Shown here: piece by piece, positions 39,950 through 48,790 of the stretch | Numbering within the stretch: position 1 is the stretch's first letter | Layout of the letters: each line of letters starts with the position of its first letter | The notes under the pieces: model-generated | Database searches by the model: none | Seen by the model: only the letters and a program-made list of their open reading frames with translations | Told to the model about the DNA's origin: nothing | Translations under genes and position numbers: made by a program | Assembly (NCBI RefSeq): GCF_002090095.1 | Contig: NZ_BBRJ01000002.1 | Location: forward strand, 1,302,817 to 1,366,816 | DNA length: 64,000 bases | DNA from: Demequina sp. NBRC 110053 | GTDB lineage: Bacteria > Actinomycetota > Actinomycetes > Actinomycetales > Demequinaceae | Direction of reading: 5' to 3'

Positions 39950-41977
39950 ATGACGGGGGTCGATGACGATGCGCTCGCCGCTTGGGCGGACGCGATCCTC
40001 CCCGCCTCCGAGAGCCGCGCAGCACGCCAGGACGGCACCGTCGCCGAGGTGGCGCACGTCCTGCGCACCGACCACCCTGACTGGGCGCGCCGCTTCGCCG
40101 AGCTCGACCGCCGCGCCAAGGGCTCCGACGCGGCCGCTCTCGCGCACGACCCGGACGCACGCTGGCTCGCACGCCTGATCGCGCAGGTCCACGTGTCGCG
40201 GCCCGCCACATGGAGGTCGATCGGCTGGCGCGACGCCGCCGGCAGGCACGCAGAGCGTGCCGACCTGCCGGACGAGGTCCTCGCCTGCGTCACACCCCGC
40301 ACTGAGCTGAGGCGCCGCTACGACGCCGTCGTGATCGGCTCCGGCGCGGGAGGCGGAGTGGCCGCGCAGGAGTTCGCCGAGGCGGGTCGCACGGTCCTCG
40401 TGGTAGAGCGTGGTGACGTCCCCACCACGGCGGCGCTCGCGACCGATCATCTGCGCAATCCGCGCTCCGACTCCCGGCTCGACGTGCTGTCGGGACCGCC
40501 CATCGGTGGCAACCCGCGCATCGGCGCCGACGGGGCGGAGCTCGACCCGTCCGACCCGCGCTGGGGCAACAACGCGATGACGCTCGGGGGCGGGACGCGC
40601 GTGTATGGGGCGCAGGCGTGGCGGTTCTGCCCCGAGGACTTCCGGATGGCCTCGACCTACGGAGCGCCTGAGGGCTCGGCGCTCGCCGACTGGCCCGTCA
40701 CGTACGAGGACATGGAGCCCTACTACGCGCATGCGGAGTTCGAATGGGGCGTGAGCGGCGCCTCCGGCAACGCGGTCAGCGAAGGCCGACGCTCCAGCCC
40801 GTATCCGCTGCCGCCCATGCCCCGCAACGCCGCCGCCCAGCGCCTTCATGCGGGCGCGCAGCGGCTGGGCTGGAGCACCCAGCATGTGCCCCTGCTCATC
40901 AACTCCGAGCCGTACCGCGGCCGTCCGGCGTGCGTGCGGTGCTCGCAGTGCGTGGGCTTCGCCTGCCCGGTCGGTGCGAAGGCCGGATCGCACAACACCA
41001 CTCTCCACAGGGCGGGGCGCACCGGTCGCCTCACCATCGTCTCCGGCGCGCAGGCCGTGCGGCTGGTCGCCGCCAGCGGCGACCGCGTGACCGGGGTCGT
41101 CCTGCGCGGCCACGACCGGCACGGCCCTTGGGAGACCACGGTCGAGGCCACCGAGTTCGCGCTCGCGGCCGGTGCCGTCGAGACCGCTCGCCTGCTGCTC
41201 GCCAGTCCCACCGACCGCGAGCCGGCCGGCATCGGCAACAACCAAGACCAGGTGGGACGCCACCTCCAGGCGCACATCTATGCGGGTGCGATCGGAGTCT
41301 TCGCCGAACCCACCGAGGATGGCCTCGGGCCGGGGCCGGGGATCGCGACCACCGACTTCCGCCACGCCAACCCTGGCCTGGTGGGCGGCGGAATGCTCGC
41401 GAACGACTTCGTCCCGACCCCCGCATCGGCCCTCAGCACCCTGCAGGACGCGGGATTGCTGCCCTACCGCGGCGAGGAGCTGCTCACCGGTCTCGCGCAC
41501 CTCCTTCCTCGCCTGCAGCGCGTGGTCGGGCCGGTCCAGGAGATGACCAGGGCCGATGCGCGTGTCACCTTGGACGGCCGCGTCACGGACGCGGTGGGCA
41601 TGCCAGTGGCACGGTTCGGCGGCGACGTCCACCCGGAGGACCTCAGGGTCCAGACCTTCCTCACCACGCGGGCTCAGGAGTGGTTGCGCGCCGCCGGTGC
41701 GGCCACCGTCGTGCCTCTCGCCGCGCGGACGCTCGGCCAAGGGCCGAGCGTCGGGCAGCACCAGGCGGGAACCTGCCGCATGGGAGCTGATCCAGCGGCC
41801 AGCGTGCTCGACCCGTACGGCCGGGTGTGGGGTCACGACAACCTCCTGGTGGTCGACGGCTCGGCACATGTGACCAACGGCGGCGTCAACCCGGTGCTGA
41901 CGATCATCGCGAACGCGTACCGGATCATGGATGCCGCGGTGAGCTCCGTGGGAGCGGACGACGGGTACGCGGGGTGA
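39950..41977 (+). CDS. GMC oxidoreductase with N-terminal helical domain
   Basis: 675 residues. Residues 1 to about 115 form a small helical domain like the gluconate-2-dehydrogenase gamma subunit (EVAHVLRTDHPDWARRF, LARLIAQVHVS). The FAD fold starts at YDAVVIGSGAGGGVAAQEFAE (about 125-145). Then GGGTRVYGAQAWRFCPEDF, a CVRCSQCVGFACPVGAK cluster (four Cys, CxxCxxCxxxxC) and the late QHQAGTCRMG...VVDGSAHVTNGGVNPVLTIIANAYRI with catalytic His and Asn. This is the gluconate-dehydrogenase-like branch of the GMC family, oxidising sugars or alcohols. Not Tat-exported here. Probable operon with the DsbA-family gene 37 bp downstream. Confidence 0.88.
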   Translation: MTGVDDDALAAWADAILPASESRAARQDGTVAEVAHVLRTDHPDWARRFAELDRRAKGSDAAALAHDPDARWLARLIAQVHVSRPATWRSIGWRDAAGRHAERADLPDEVLACVTPRTELRRRYDAVVIGSGAGGGVAAQEFAEAGRTVLVVERGDVPTTAALATDHLRNPRSDSRLDVLSGPPIGGNPRIGADGAELDPSDPRWGNNAMTLGGGTRVYGAQAWRFCPEDFRMASTYGAPEGSALADWPVTYEDMEPYYAHAEFEWGVSGASGNAVSEGRRSSPYPLPPMPRNAAAQRLHAGAQRLGWSTQHVPLLINSEPYRGRPACVRCSQCVGFACPVGAKAGSHNTTLHRAGRTGRLTIVSGAQAVRLVAASGDRVTGVVLRGHDRHGPWETTVEATEFALAAGAVETARLLLASPTDREPAGIGNNQDQVGRHLQAHIYAGAIGVFAEPTEDGLGPGPGIATTDFRHANPGLVGGGMLANDFVPTPASALSTLQDAGLLPYRGEELLTGLAHLLPRLQRVVGPVQEMTRADARVTLDGRVTDAVGMPVARFGGDVHPEDLRVQTFLTTRAQEWLRAAGAATVVPLAARTLGQGPSVGQHQAGTCRMGADPAASVLDPYGRVWGHDNLLVVDGSAHVTNGGVNPVLTIIANAYRIMDAAVSSVGADDGYAG

Positions 41978-42014
41978 CGTGGAATCCCCGCGTGCGCCCG
42001 CGCGTTCGGGTGGC

Positions 42015-42686
42015 GTGACCGAGACGACTGAGACCTCCGTGAACGACGACGCCGCCGCTGGACCCCTCCGCATCGACGTGTGGGCGGACATCGTGTGCCC
42101 GTGGTGCTACGTGGGAGAGGCTCGCCTGCGCGACGCCGCCCTGCGCACCGGGCTGCCCATCGAGCTGGTGGTGCACGCCTTCGAGCTCGACCCGCGCCAG
42201 GACAGGCCCGAGCGGGTGCTCGAGATGCTGTCGCGCAAGTTCGGCGTGCCGCCGGAGCAGGCGCAGCAGATGGACGAGCGCGTCGCTGCGCTCGCCCGTG
42301 CGGAGGGCCTGCCCTACGTGTCCGACCGCGTGACGGCGAACACCTTCGACGCGCACCGGCTCATCGCCGCCGCAGCGGAGGCCGGACTCGGCCTCGAGGT
42401 GCGCGAGGCCATCCAACGCGGCCACTTCGCCGGCGAGGTCGATCTGTCGAGCCACGACCAGCTGATCGCCGCGGCTGTCTCCGCAGGTCTCGATCGCGAC
42501 CTGGCCGCGCGCGTGCTCGATGGCGAGGACTATGCCGCGTCCGTGCTCGCCGACGAGTCCCAGGCGCGCGAGCTGGGCGCCACCGGCGTGCCGTTCACGG
42601 TGGTGGGTGGGCGGCTCGCCATCCCCGGCTGTGTCGAGACCGAGCAGTACGCACAGGTCATCGAGCGCGTCGCCGCCGACGTCTGA
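42015..42686 (+). CDS. DsbA family oxidoreductase, FrnE-like
   Basis: 223 residues from a GTG at 42015; another GTG at 41979 is an alternative. Thioredoxin fold with the CxxC in DIVCPWCYVGE near residue 35, then HAFELDPRQ, TANTFDAHRLIAAAAEAG, QRGHFAGEVDLSSHDQL and cis-Pro loop GATGVPFTVVGGRLAIPGC. FrnE-type proteins are cytosolic (no signal peptide here) and isomerise or oxidise disulfides; a Deinococcus member protects against oxidants. Lies 37 bp after the GMC gene. Confidence 0.85.
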   Translation: MTETTETSVNDDAAAGPLRIDVWADIVCPWCYVGEARLRDAALRTGLPIELVVHAFELDPRQDRPERVLEMLSRKFGVPPEQAQQMDERVAALARAEGLPYVSDRVTANTFDAHRLIAAAAEAGLGLEVREAIQRGHFAGEVDLSSHDQLIAAAVSAGLDRDLAARVLDGEDYAASVLADESQARELGATGVPFTVVGGRLAIPGCVETEQYAQVIERVAADV

Positions 42687-42715
42687 GTCGACGAGGCTGA
42701 GCCAGCGGGCCTGGT

Positions 42716-44626
42716 TCAGCCGGCCGGGGTCGAGTCGGGTACGCCCGGTTCCGAGGGTGCCGACGGCGCGGACGACTCCCGCTCGAGAGCACGCTCACGC
42801 TTGGACTGGCTGGGAGAGAAGTACAGCACTGTCGCGCCGGCCTCGGGCGTGAACCTCTGCTCGTCGGAGTAGAGCCGGAAGCTGCCGAGCGCACCCACCT
42901 CGCCTACGAGCATCCACTCGACCCCCCGCGCGCGCTGGCGCTCCTGCCACTGCGTCCAGCCGAAGTCCGAGGTGAGCCTGGTGGTGTGGATCGACCAGCC
43001 CTGGCTCGCCCGGTCGTTCAGCTCGACGTAGTCCCACCGGCCATCGAACGCGAAGGATGCGCGCCTCTCGAACGGGAGGCGGCGCTCCTCGTGCGCGGAC
43101 TCGCCGTGCGTGGCGATCATGAAGGTGCGGTGGTACCCCAGCTCCGCGCCCCAGCTTCGGGCGACCAGCGCGTTGTAGTAGTCGTTGTCGGTCGCGCACA
43201 GGGCGTAGCTGAGCGTCGAGGGGTCGAGCTCACGCTCGGCATGCTCCGACAGGACCTCGCCAAAGTAGGTGGGGACCCCCTGCATGCGCAGGGGCTGCAG
43301 GCGCTGGTAGGACCCGTCCGCCACCGTGACCGCGACCTTGAGGCTGCGAAGGGCGTCCGCGAGCGACTGCGTCCATGGCGAGGCGCCCACGATGAGCAGC
43401 CCGTTCGACTCGCCCGACGCGAGCCCCAGCCTCCTGGCCAGCCAGCCGATCGAGAACCCGTGCGCGAGCACCGTGCAGATGATCACCAGGAAGACGGTCG
43501 GCAGGAAGGCGTCGCCGTCCTCGTAGCCAGCCGCGACGAGCTCGGGGCCGAACACGCCGGCGGTGGCGGCGGCGACGATGCCGCGAGGGGCGATCCAGCC
43601 CAGCAGCACCCGGTCCTGCCAGCGGATGGGCGAGCGGATGGTCACCAGCGCGACGGTGAGGGGTCGGACCACGAACATCAGCGCCGCGATGAAGGCGAAT
43701 GTGCGCCAGTCGATGCTTGCGAGCTGCTCGAGCTCGAGCTGAGCGGGGATGACGATGAACAGGCCCGACAGCACCACCACGCTGATGGACTCCTTGAAGT
43801 CGAGCAGTCTCTCGCGGTCCGCGAGGCGCATGTTGCCCAGGACCAGCCCCATCAGCGTGACGGCGAGCAGCCCTGACTCCGAGACCACCTGGTCGGCGAG
43901 CGAGAACACGACGAGCACGAGCACCAGCAGCAGCGGCGAGCGCAGGTGCGCGGGGATCAGGCCGCGCCGCAGCAGCACCCCCACGCCGTAGCCGACGCCG
44001 CCGCCGAGCACCACGGACACGACGATCGCTCCCAGCAGCATCACGACCACCGCCGCGAGGCCCACGGCCTCCGTGATGAACTGCAGGTCGGCCTCCACGT
44101 CCGCGTCCTGGATCATCACGTACACGAGCGTGAGATAGGCGAGCAGCACGCCGATGGGGTCGTTGATGATCCCCTCCCACTTGAGCAGCGCCGCGGACTC
44201 CTTGCCCAGGCGCGCCTGGCGCAGCAGCGGGATGATCACGGTCGGACCTGTCACGACCAGCAGTGCGCCGAGCACCCAGGCGACGGGCCACTCGAATCCC
44301 CCCACCCAGTGCGCGGCGGATGCCCCGAGGATCATGGCGATCGGTGGCCCCAGGAGCGTGAGACGTCGGATGCCCTTGCCCACTCGTTCGATCTCCCGCA
44401 GGCGCAGATCCATCGCGCCCTCGAACAGCACCACGGCGACGCCCAGGCCGATGATCGCGCTCACGTCCTCGGACTCTGACGGCACGTCGACGATCCCCGT
44501 GAAGGGACCGAGCACCAGACCCACCGCGATGAGCACGACGATGGCCGGGATCCTCAGCTTCGCTGCGAGCACCTGCGCGGCCAGGCCGGCGGCGAGGATC
44601 ACCACCAGGGAGGTAGCGACTGTCAT
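42716..44626 (-). CDS. CPA1-type sodium/proton antiporter with C-terminal TrkA-like domain
   Basis: 636 residues from MTVATSLVVILAAGLAAQVLA; the ATG is 6 bases after a TACGCT box. About twelve membrane helices (to about 400), with WEGIINDPIGVLLAYLTLV, where the NDP/ND is the ion-binding motif, and DRVLLGWIAPRGIVAAATAGVFG. The C-terminal part (about 415-600) is a Rossmann-like regulatory domain (LLIVGASPWTQSLADALRSLKVAVTVAD). Such proteins exchange Na+ or K+ for H+. It ends with a Glu/Ser/Pro-rich tail. It converges with the DsbA gene, with a 29 bp gap between stops. Confidence 0.85.
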   Translation of the reverse strand: MTVATSLVVILAAGLAAQVLAAKLRIPAIVVLIAVGLVLGPFTGIVDVPSESEDVSAIIGLGVAVVLFEGAMDLRLREIERVGKGIRRLTLLGPPIAMILGASAAHWVGGFEWPVAWVLGALLVVTGPTVIIPLLRQARLGKESAALLKWEGIINDPIGVLLAYLTLVYVMIQDADVEADLQFITEAVGLAAVVVMLLGAIVVSVVLGGGVGYGVGVLLRRGLIPAHLRSPLLLVLVLVVFSLADQVVSESGLLAVTLMGLVLGNMRLADRERLLDFKESISVVVLSGLFIVIPAQLELEQLASIDWRTFAFIAALMFVVRPLTVALVTIRSPIRWQDRVLLGWIAPRGIVAAATAGVFGPELVAAGYEDGDAFLPTVFLVIICTVLAHGFSIGWLARRLGLASGESNGLLIVGASPWTQSLADALRSLKVAVTVADGSYQRLQPLRMQGVPTYFGEVLSEHAERELDPSTLSYALCATDNDYYNALVARSWGAELGYHRTFMIATHGESAHEERRLPFERRASFAFDGRWDYVELNDRASQGWSIHTTRLTSDFGWTQWQERQRARGVEWMLVGEVGALGSFRLYSDEQRFTPEAGATVLYFSPSQSKRERALERESSAPSAPSEPGVPDSTPAG

Positions 44627-44632
44627 GGTGAG

Positions 44633-44638
44633 AGCGTA
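44633..44638 (-). promoter_or_regulatory. -10 box of leaderless promoter
   Basis: TACGCT on the minus strand, 6 bases before the ATG at 44626. Confidence 0.5.
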
Positions 44639-44693
44639 GACCTCGCGCCCGCTCACAGTGCGGCAGGTTCCCGGCTGCGGCAGACTGGCGAGC

Positions 44694-45260
44694 ATGGATG
44701 ATGCGACTCCCGTCGACACGGGTCCTGAGGCCTCGGGTCCTGAGGCCTCGGCTCCTGGTCACTCGAGGCCGATCGATCCAGCCGACGAGGGTCGGGTGAT
44801 CGAGCTCGACGGCGTGGCCGTGCTGCGCTTCGAGCGATCGCTCGCTGCTTCCCCCGAGCAGGTGTGGGCGGCCGTCACGGAGGCCGATGCGACGGACGCC
44901 TGGGCGTTCCGCATGACCCTTGAGCGTCGTCCCGGTGGCACGGTGGAGTTCGATGTCGACGGCGAGACCTCGTCCGGTGACGTGCTCGCCTATGACGAGC
45001 CGCGCGTGCTCGAGTACGCGTGGGGCGGACCGGGAGGCAGATGGCACGTGTGCCTCATGATCGATGAGGAGGGCGATGGCGGCTCGCTGCTGACGTTCGA
45101 CCACCTCGCGCCGGACCCCAGGGATCCGGACTTCGCGGCCGGCTGGCACTGGCACCTGGACCGTCTGGAGCAGTGGCTCGCGGGCGAGCGGCCGGCTCAG
45201 GTCTTCAGCGACGCGCACTTCGACGAGCTGCAGCGGCTCTACTCGCTCGCCGAGGGGTGA
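44694..45260 (+). CDS. SRPBCC (AHSA1/START-like) domain protein
   Basis: 188 residues from MDDATPVDTG. A disordered start with a duplicated PEASGPEASA is followed by the helix-grip fold from about residue 40: VAVLRFERSLAASPEQVWAAVTEADATDAW, TVEFDVDGETSSGDVLAYDEPRVLEYAWGG, LLTFDHLAPDPRDPDFAAGWHWHLDRLEQWL. Domain layout as in AHSA1-type proteins that bind hydrophobic ligands. CAGACT lies 7 bases before the ATG. Function unknown. Confidence 0.82.
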   Translation: MDDATPVDTGPEASGPEASAPGHSRPIDPADEGRVIELDGVAVLRFERSLAASPEQVWAAVTEADATDAWAFRMTLERRPGGTVEFDVDGETSSGDVLAYDEPRVLEYAWGGPGGRWHVCLMIDEEGDGGSLLTFDHLAPDPRDPDFAAGWHWHLDRLEQWLAGERPAQVFSDAHFDELQRLYSLAEG

Positions 45261-45308
45261 CGACGGGGCTGGGGGCATAACCCCAGGTCGGAAGGAGTTG
45301 GCACGGTC

Positions 45309-46274
45309 ATGGCTGACATCGGATTCCACGCCTCGCACGAGCAGATCTCGCCACGTCAGCTGCTCGCCGACGTGCAGCGAGCCGAGCAGGCGGGGTTCAC
45401 CTCGGCGATGTGCTCGGATCACTTCTCGGCGTGGTCGGAGCGACAGGGCCAGTCCGGGTTCGCGTGGTCGTGGCTCGGTGCAGCGCTCGCCAGCACGTCA
45501 CTACGCTTTGGCGTCGTCAATGCACCCGGACAGCGCTACCATCCCGCGATCGTCGCGCAGGCGATCGCGACCCTCGACCAGATGTTCCCCGGCCGGTTCT
45601 GGGCGGCGCTCGGCACGGGCGAGAACTCCAACGAGCACATCACGGGGGACGCGTGGCCCCGCAAGGAGCACCGCAGCGAGCGGCTGCGCGAGAGCGTGGA
45701 CATCATCCGAGCCCTGCACGCGGGCGAGACGGTCAGTCACGAGGGCCATGTGACCGTGCATCGTGCCCGGCTCTTCACGCTGCCCACCGAGCCGCCGCCG
45801 CTGGTGGGGGCCGCCGTCTCGGAGGAGACGGCACGGTGGTGCGCCGAGTGGGCGGACGGACTCATCACGGTCGGCATCGATCCGCGCGGGGTCGCGCGCA
45901 TCAAGGACGCCTACCGCGAGGCGGGCGGGCGCGGCCCGGTGACGCTGCAGCTGCACCTCAGCTGGGCTCCCACGGACGACGAGGCGCTCGCGATCGCCCA
46001 CGATCAGTGGCGCTCCAATGTGTTCGCACCGCCGGTGTGCTGGGATCTGGCGGAGATCGCCCACTTCGACGAGGTCTCCAAGCACGTGGAGCCCCGTCAC
46101 ATGCACGACGTCGTGCGTATCTCGGCCGACCTGGACCGCCACGCCCAATGGCTCCGCGAGTATGTCGAGGCCGGCTTCGATGCGGTGATGCTCCATCATG
46201 TCGGACAGGAGCAGGAGGCCTTCATCGATGCCTTCGGACAGCACGTGCTGCCGCAGGTGGGGGTGAGCGCGTGA
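45309..46274 (+). CDS. LLM-class flavin oxidoreductase (TIGR03885-like, FMN-dependent)
   Basis: 321 residues; GGAAGGAG lies upstream. Luciferase-like TIM barrel with IGFHASHEQISPRQLLADVQRAEQAGF, MCSDHFSAWSERQGQSGFAWSW, FGVVNAPGQRYHPAIVAQAIATL and FWAALGTGENSNEHITGDAWP. This pattern is the TIGR03885 group, which is FMN- rather than F420-dependent. Its stop overlaps the GTG start of the following amylase gene (GTGA), the usual pairing for this group. Substrate not known. Confidence 0.85.
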   Translation: MADIGFHASHEQISPRQLLADVQRAEQAGFTSAMCSDHFSAWSERQGQSGFAWSWLGAALASTSLRFGVVNAPGQRYHPAIVAQAIATLDQMFPGRFWAALGTGENSNEHITGDAWPRKEHRSERLRESVDIIRALHAGETVSHEGHVTVHRARLFTLPTEPPPLVGAAVSEETARWCAEWADGLITVGIDPRGVARIKDAYREAGGRGPVTLQLHLSWAPTDDEALAIAHDQWRSNVFAPPVCWDLAEIAHFDEVSKHVEPRHMHDVVRISADLDRHAQWLREYVEAGFDAVMLHHVGQEQEAFIDAFGQHVLPQVGVSA

Positions 46275-47926
46275 GAGCCTCGCGCACCGCCGACCTGTGG
46301 TGGAAGAACGCTGCTGTGTACTGCCTGGACGTCGAGACCTATCAGGACTCGAACGGCGATGGGATCGGCGACCTCCCTGGGCTGACGAGCCGCATCGAGC
46401 ATCTGGCGCGCCTGGGCGTGACGTGCCTGTGGCTGATGCCGTTCTATCCCACGGAGGAGAGGGACGACGGCTACGACATCACGGACTACTACAGCGTCGA
46501 CCCACGACTGGGGACGCTGGGCGACTTCGTCGAGACCATGCGCACCGCGAAGGAGCACGGCATCAGGGTGATCGCTGACCTGGTCGTCAACCACACGTCG
46601 GACAAGCACCCGTGGTTCGTCGAGTCGCGCTCGTCGAAGTCGAATCCCAAGCGCGACTGGTACGTGTGGCGGGACGAGCCGCCGGCCGACGGCCCGCAGG
46701 GCGTGATCTTCCCCGACAAGGAGGACAGCCTCTGGGAGCGCGATGGCCGCACCCGGCAGTACTACCTGCATCGCTTCTACAAGCACCAGCCCGACCTCAA
46801 TGTGACCAATCCTGAGGTGCGCGACGAGATCGCCCGCGTGATGGGCTTCTGGATGGAGCTCGGACTGTCGGGCTTCAGGGTGGACGCGGTGCCGTTCCTG
46901 CTCGAGACGGATGGCGCGCGTGACCAGGCCGGCCTGCCGGACCCCCACGACTTCCTGCGGTCGCTGGCGTCCTTCATGAATCGCCGTGCCGGCGGCTCCG
47001 TGCTGCTGGGCGAGGTGAATCTGCCGCACGAGGATCTGATGCCGTACTTCGGCGACGGCGGTGACGAGCTCATGATGGCCTTCGATTTCCCCGGGATGCA
47101 GGCGATGTACCTGTCGCTCGCCCGCGAGGACGCCGGTGCCGTGCGGCGGGCCTACGAGCAGCGTCCAGCGCCGCCGCGCGACGGCCAATGGGCGACCTTC
47201 GTGCGCAACCATGACGAGCTCACGCTCGACAAGCTCACCGATGCCGAGCGCGAGGAGGTGTTCGCGGCGTTCGGCCCGGACCCGGACATGCAGCTGTTCG
47301 GCCGTGGGCTGCGCCGACGACTGCCGAGCATGCTGGGCGGCGACATGGATCGCATCCGCATGGTCTACTCGCTTCTGTTCTCGCTGCCCGGCACGCCGGT
47401 GCTGTACTACGGCGAGGAGATCGGCATGGTCGAGAACCTCGAGGTGCCTGGCCGGCTCGCAGTGCGAACGCCGATGCAGTGGTCGCCAGGCCCCGGAGGA
47501 GGCTTCACGACGGCGGACGAGGCGGACATGCCGGCTCCGATGCCTGCCGGTCCGTCCGGGCCCGACCATGTCTCCGTCGACACGCAGGTGGAGGACCCGG
47601 ACTCACTGCTGACGCACATGCAGCTCTTGATCCGCCGTCGCCGCGAGGCCCCGCACCTGGGGTTCGGGCAGGTGCGGTGGATCGAGACCGACGAGCCGGC
47701 GCTGCTGGTGCATCAGTCCTCCCTCGACGGCGAGAGCGTGGTGGCCGTGCACAACCTGGGCTCGCGTCCCGTGGAGGCGACCTTCCTGGTCAGCGACATC
47801 GCTCAGGGCACCGAGCTGCGCGACGCGCTGCACACCGGCGAGGGTGTGCCGGACGCGGTCGTGGTGGGCGAGGACGGAGCTGTCGAGGTCACGCTGCCGC
47901 GGTATGGCGCGCGTTGGCTGCGCTGA
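46271..47926 (+). CDS. GH13 alpha-amylase family protein (trehalose-synthase-like)
   Basis: 551 residues from a GTG that overlaps the previous stop. TIM barrel with the four GH13 regions: DLVVNHTSDKHPWF, GFRVDAVPF (nucleophile Asp205), VLLGEVNLP (acid/base Glu248) and VRNHDELT (Asp315). The opening WWKNAAVYCLDVETYQDSNGDGIGDLPGL is close to trehalose synthase and related glucosyl-transferring amylases. A beta-sandwich C-domain follows (about 455-551). Coupling with the LLM oxidoreductase is translational. Likely acts on trehalose, maltose or a glucoside; the precise reaction is open. Confidence 0.87.
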   Translation: MRASRTADLWWKNAAVYCLDVETYQDSNGDGIGDLPGLTSRIEHLARLGVTCLWLMPFYPTEERDDGYDITDYYSVDPRLGTLGDFVETMRTAKEHGIRVIADLVVNHTSDKHPWFVESRSSKSNPKRDWYVWRDEPPADGPQGVIFPDKEDSLWERDGRTRQYYLHRFYKHQPDLNVTNPEVRDEIARVMGFWMELGLSGFRVDAVPFLLETDGARDQAGLPDPHDFLRSLASFMNRRAGGSVLLGEVNLPHEDLMPYFGDGGDELMMAFDFPGMQAMYLSLAREDAGAVRRAYEQRPAPPRDGQWATFVRNHDELTLDKLTDAEREEVFAAFGPDPDMQLFGRGLRRRLPSMLGGDMDRIRMVYSLLFSLPGTPVLYYGEEIGMVENLEVPGRLAVRTPMQWSPGPGGGFTTADEADMPAPMPAGPSGPDHVSVDTQVEDPDSLLTHMQLLIRRRREAPHLGFGQVRWIETDEPALLVHQSSLDGESVVAVHNLGSRPVEATFLVSDIAQGTELRDALHTGEGVPDAVVVGEDGAVEVTLPRYGARWLR

Positions 47927-47953
47927 GGCTCCCAGGTCTGCGCCGTGTGGCAG

Positions 47954-48313
47954 TCAGTCCTCGCCGATGATGGGCCCGCCAAAGCTGTGGACAGGGCGCA
48001 CCTCGACGCGGCCCCCATGCGCGGCGGGATTGCGACGAGCAAGGTCGATCGCGTCCTCCAACGAGGCAGCCTCGATGAGGGCGAACCCGGCGATCCACTC
48101 CCGAGTCTCGGCGAAGGGGCCGTCGGTGACGAGGGTCGCTCCGTCACGCACGCGCACCGTGCGAGCCGCCTCCCTCTCGTCGAGCCGCACCCCGAGGTCG
48201 TAGGCGCCGCGACCGCGCGCGAACTCGAACCAGCTGTCCATGGTGGGCGCATTCGCCTCGTCGGCGGCCGAGTGCTCGTCGTCCCCGTGGATGATCATCA
48301 TCACGTACTTCAT
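47954..48313 (-). CDS. YCII-related (DGPF) domain protein
   Basis: 119 residues from MKYVMMIIHGDDEHSA; GAGGAGGC precedes the ATG. Contains LVTDGPFAETREWIAGFALIEAASLEDAIDLARRNP, the YCII/DGPF core, and ends RVEVRPVHSFG. Paralogue of 33013-33354. It lies divergent from the ArsR-SRPBCC operon, a setting common for YCII proteins in Actinobacteria. Function unknown. Confidence 0.8.
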   Translation of the reverse strand: MKYVMMIIHGDDEHSAADEANAPTMDSWFEFARGRGAYDLGVRLDEREAARTVRVRDGATLVTDGPFAETREWIAGFALIEAASLEDAIDLARRNPAAHGGRVEVRPVHSFGGPIIGED

Positions 48314-48388
48314 GCGTGCCTCCTCGTCGGGGCCGCGCGGCCCCGTCACCATCCTGACGAACGAGCGGGCCGACGTTCGACACAACTC

Positions 48389-48436
48389 TTGACACGCGCG
48401 TCGGCCCGTCGTAATGTACAACCAAATGGTTGTACA
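48389..48436 (+). promoter_or_regulatory. arsR-type promoter with operator over the start codon
   Basis: TTGACA (48389-48394) and TAATGT (48412-48417) with a 17-bp spacer. The perfect inverted repeat TGTACAACCA-AA-TGGTTGTACA (48415-48436) overlaps the -10 box, the transcription start and the ATG at 48426. An ArsR dimer bound there would block RNA polymerase directly. Confidence 0.78.
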
Positions 48437-48764
48437 AGCAGACCTTACCGACGACGAGGTGGACCGGATCTTCCGGGCCCTCGCCGATGCGACGCGCCGC
48501 GACATCGTGCGTCGCACCCTGGGAGGAGAGGCCTCGGTCTCCGAGCTCGCCTCCGAATACCAGATGTCCTTCGCGGCGGTGCAGAAGCACGTCGCGGTGT
48601 TGGAGGGAGCCGGTCTCGTGACCAAGCATCCCCATGGCCGTGAGCGCAAGGTTCGCGGCAATCCCGAGGCGATCCGCCGGGCACAAGCCCTGCTTGACCG
48701 CTACGAGCAGATCTGGCGGACGCGCATCGACAAGCTCGACGCGCTGCTCGCCAGCGATGACTAG
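48426..48764 (+). CDS. ArsR family transcriptional regulator
   Basis: 112 residues from MVVQADLTDDEVDRIFRALADATRRDIVRRTL, the standard ArsR start. Winged HTH: ASVSELASEYQMSFAAVQKHVAVLEGAGLV, then GRERKVRGNPEAIRRAQ. No metal Cys cluster, as in the ArsR proteins paired with SRPBCC genes. I chose this ATG because transcription from the promoter should begin at about 48425, so the in-frame ATG at 48414 would be missing from the mRNA. First gene of an operon with the SRPBCC and DUF4287 genes. Confidence 0.86.
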   Translation: MVVQADLTDDEVDRIFRALADATRRDIVRRTLGGEASVSELASEYQMSFAAVQKHVAVLEGAGLVTKHPHGRERKVRGNPEAIRRAQALLDRYEQIWRTRIDKLDALLASDD

Positions 48765-48790
48765 CCGCACCTCTCACGAAAGGCACGATC

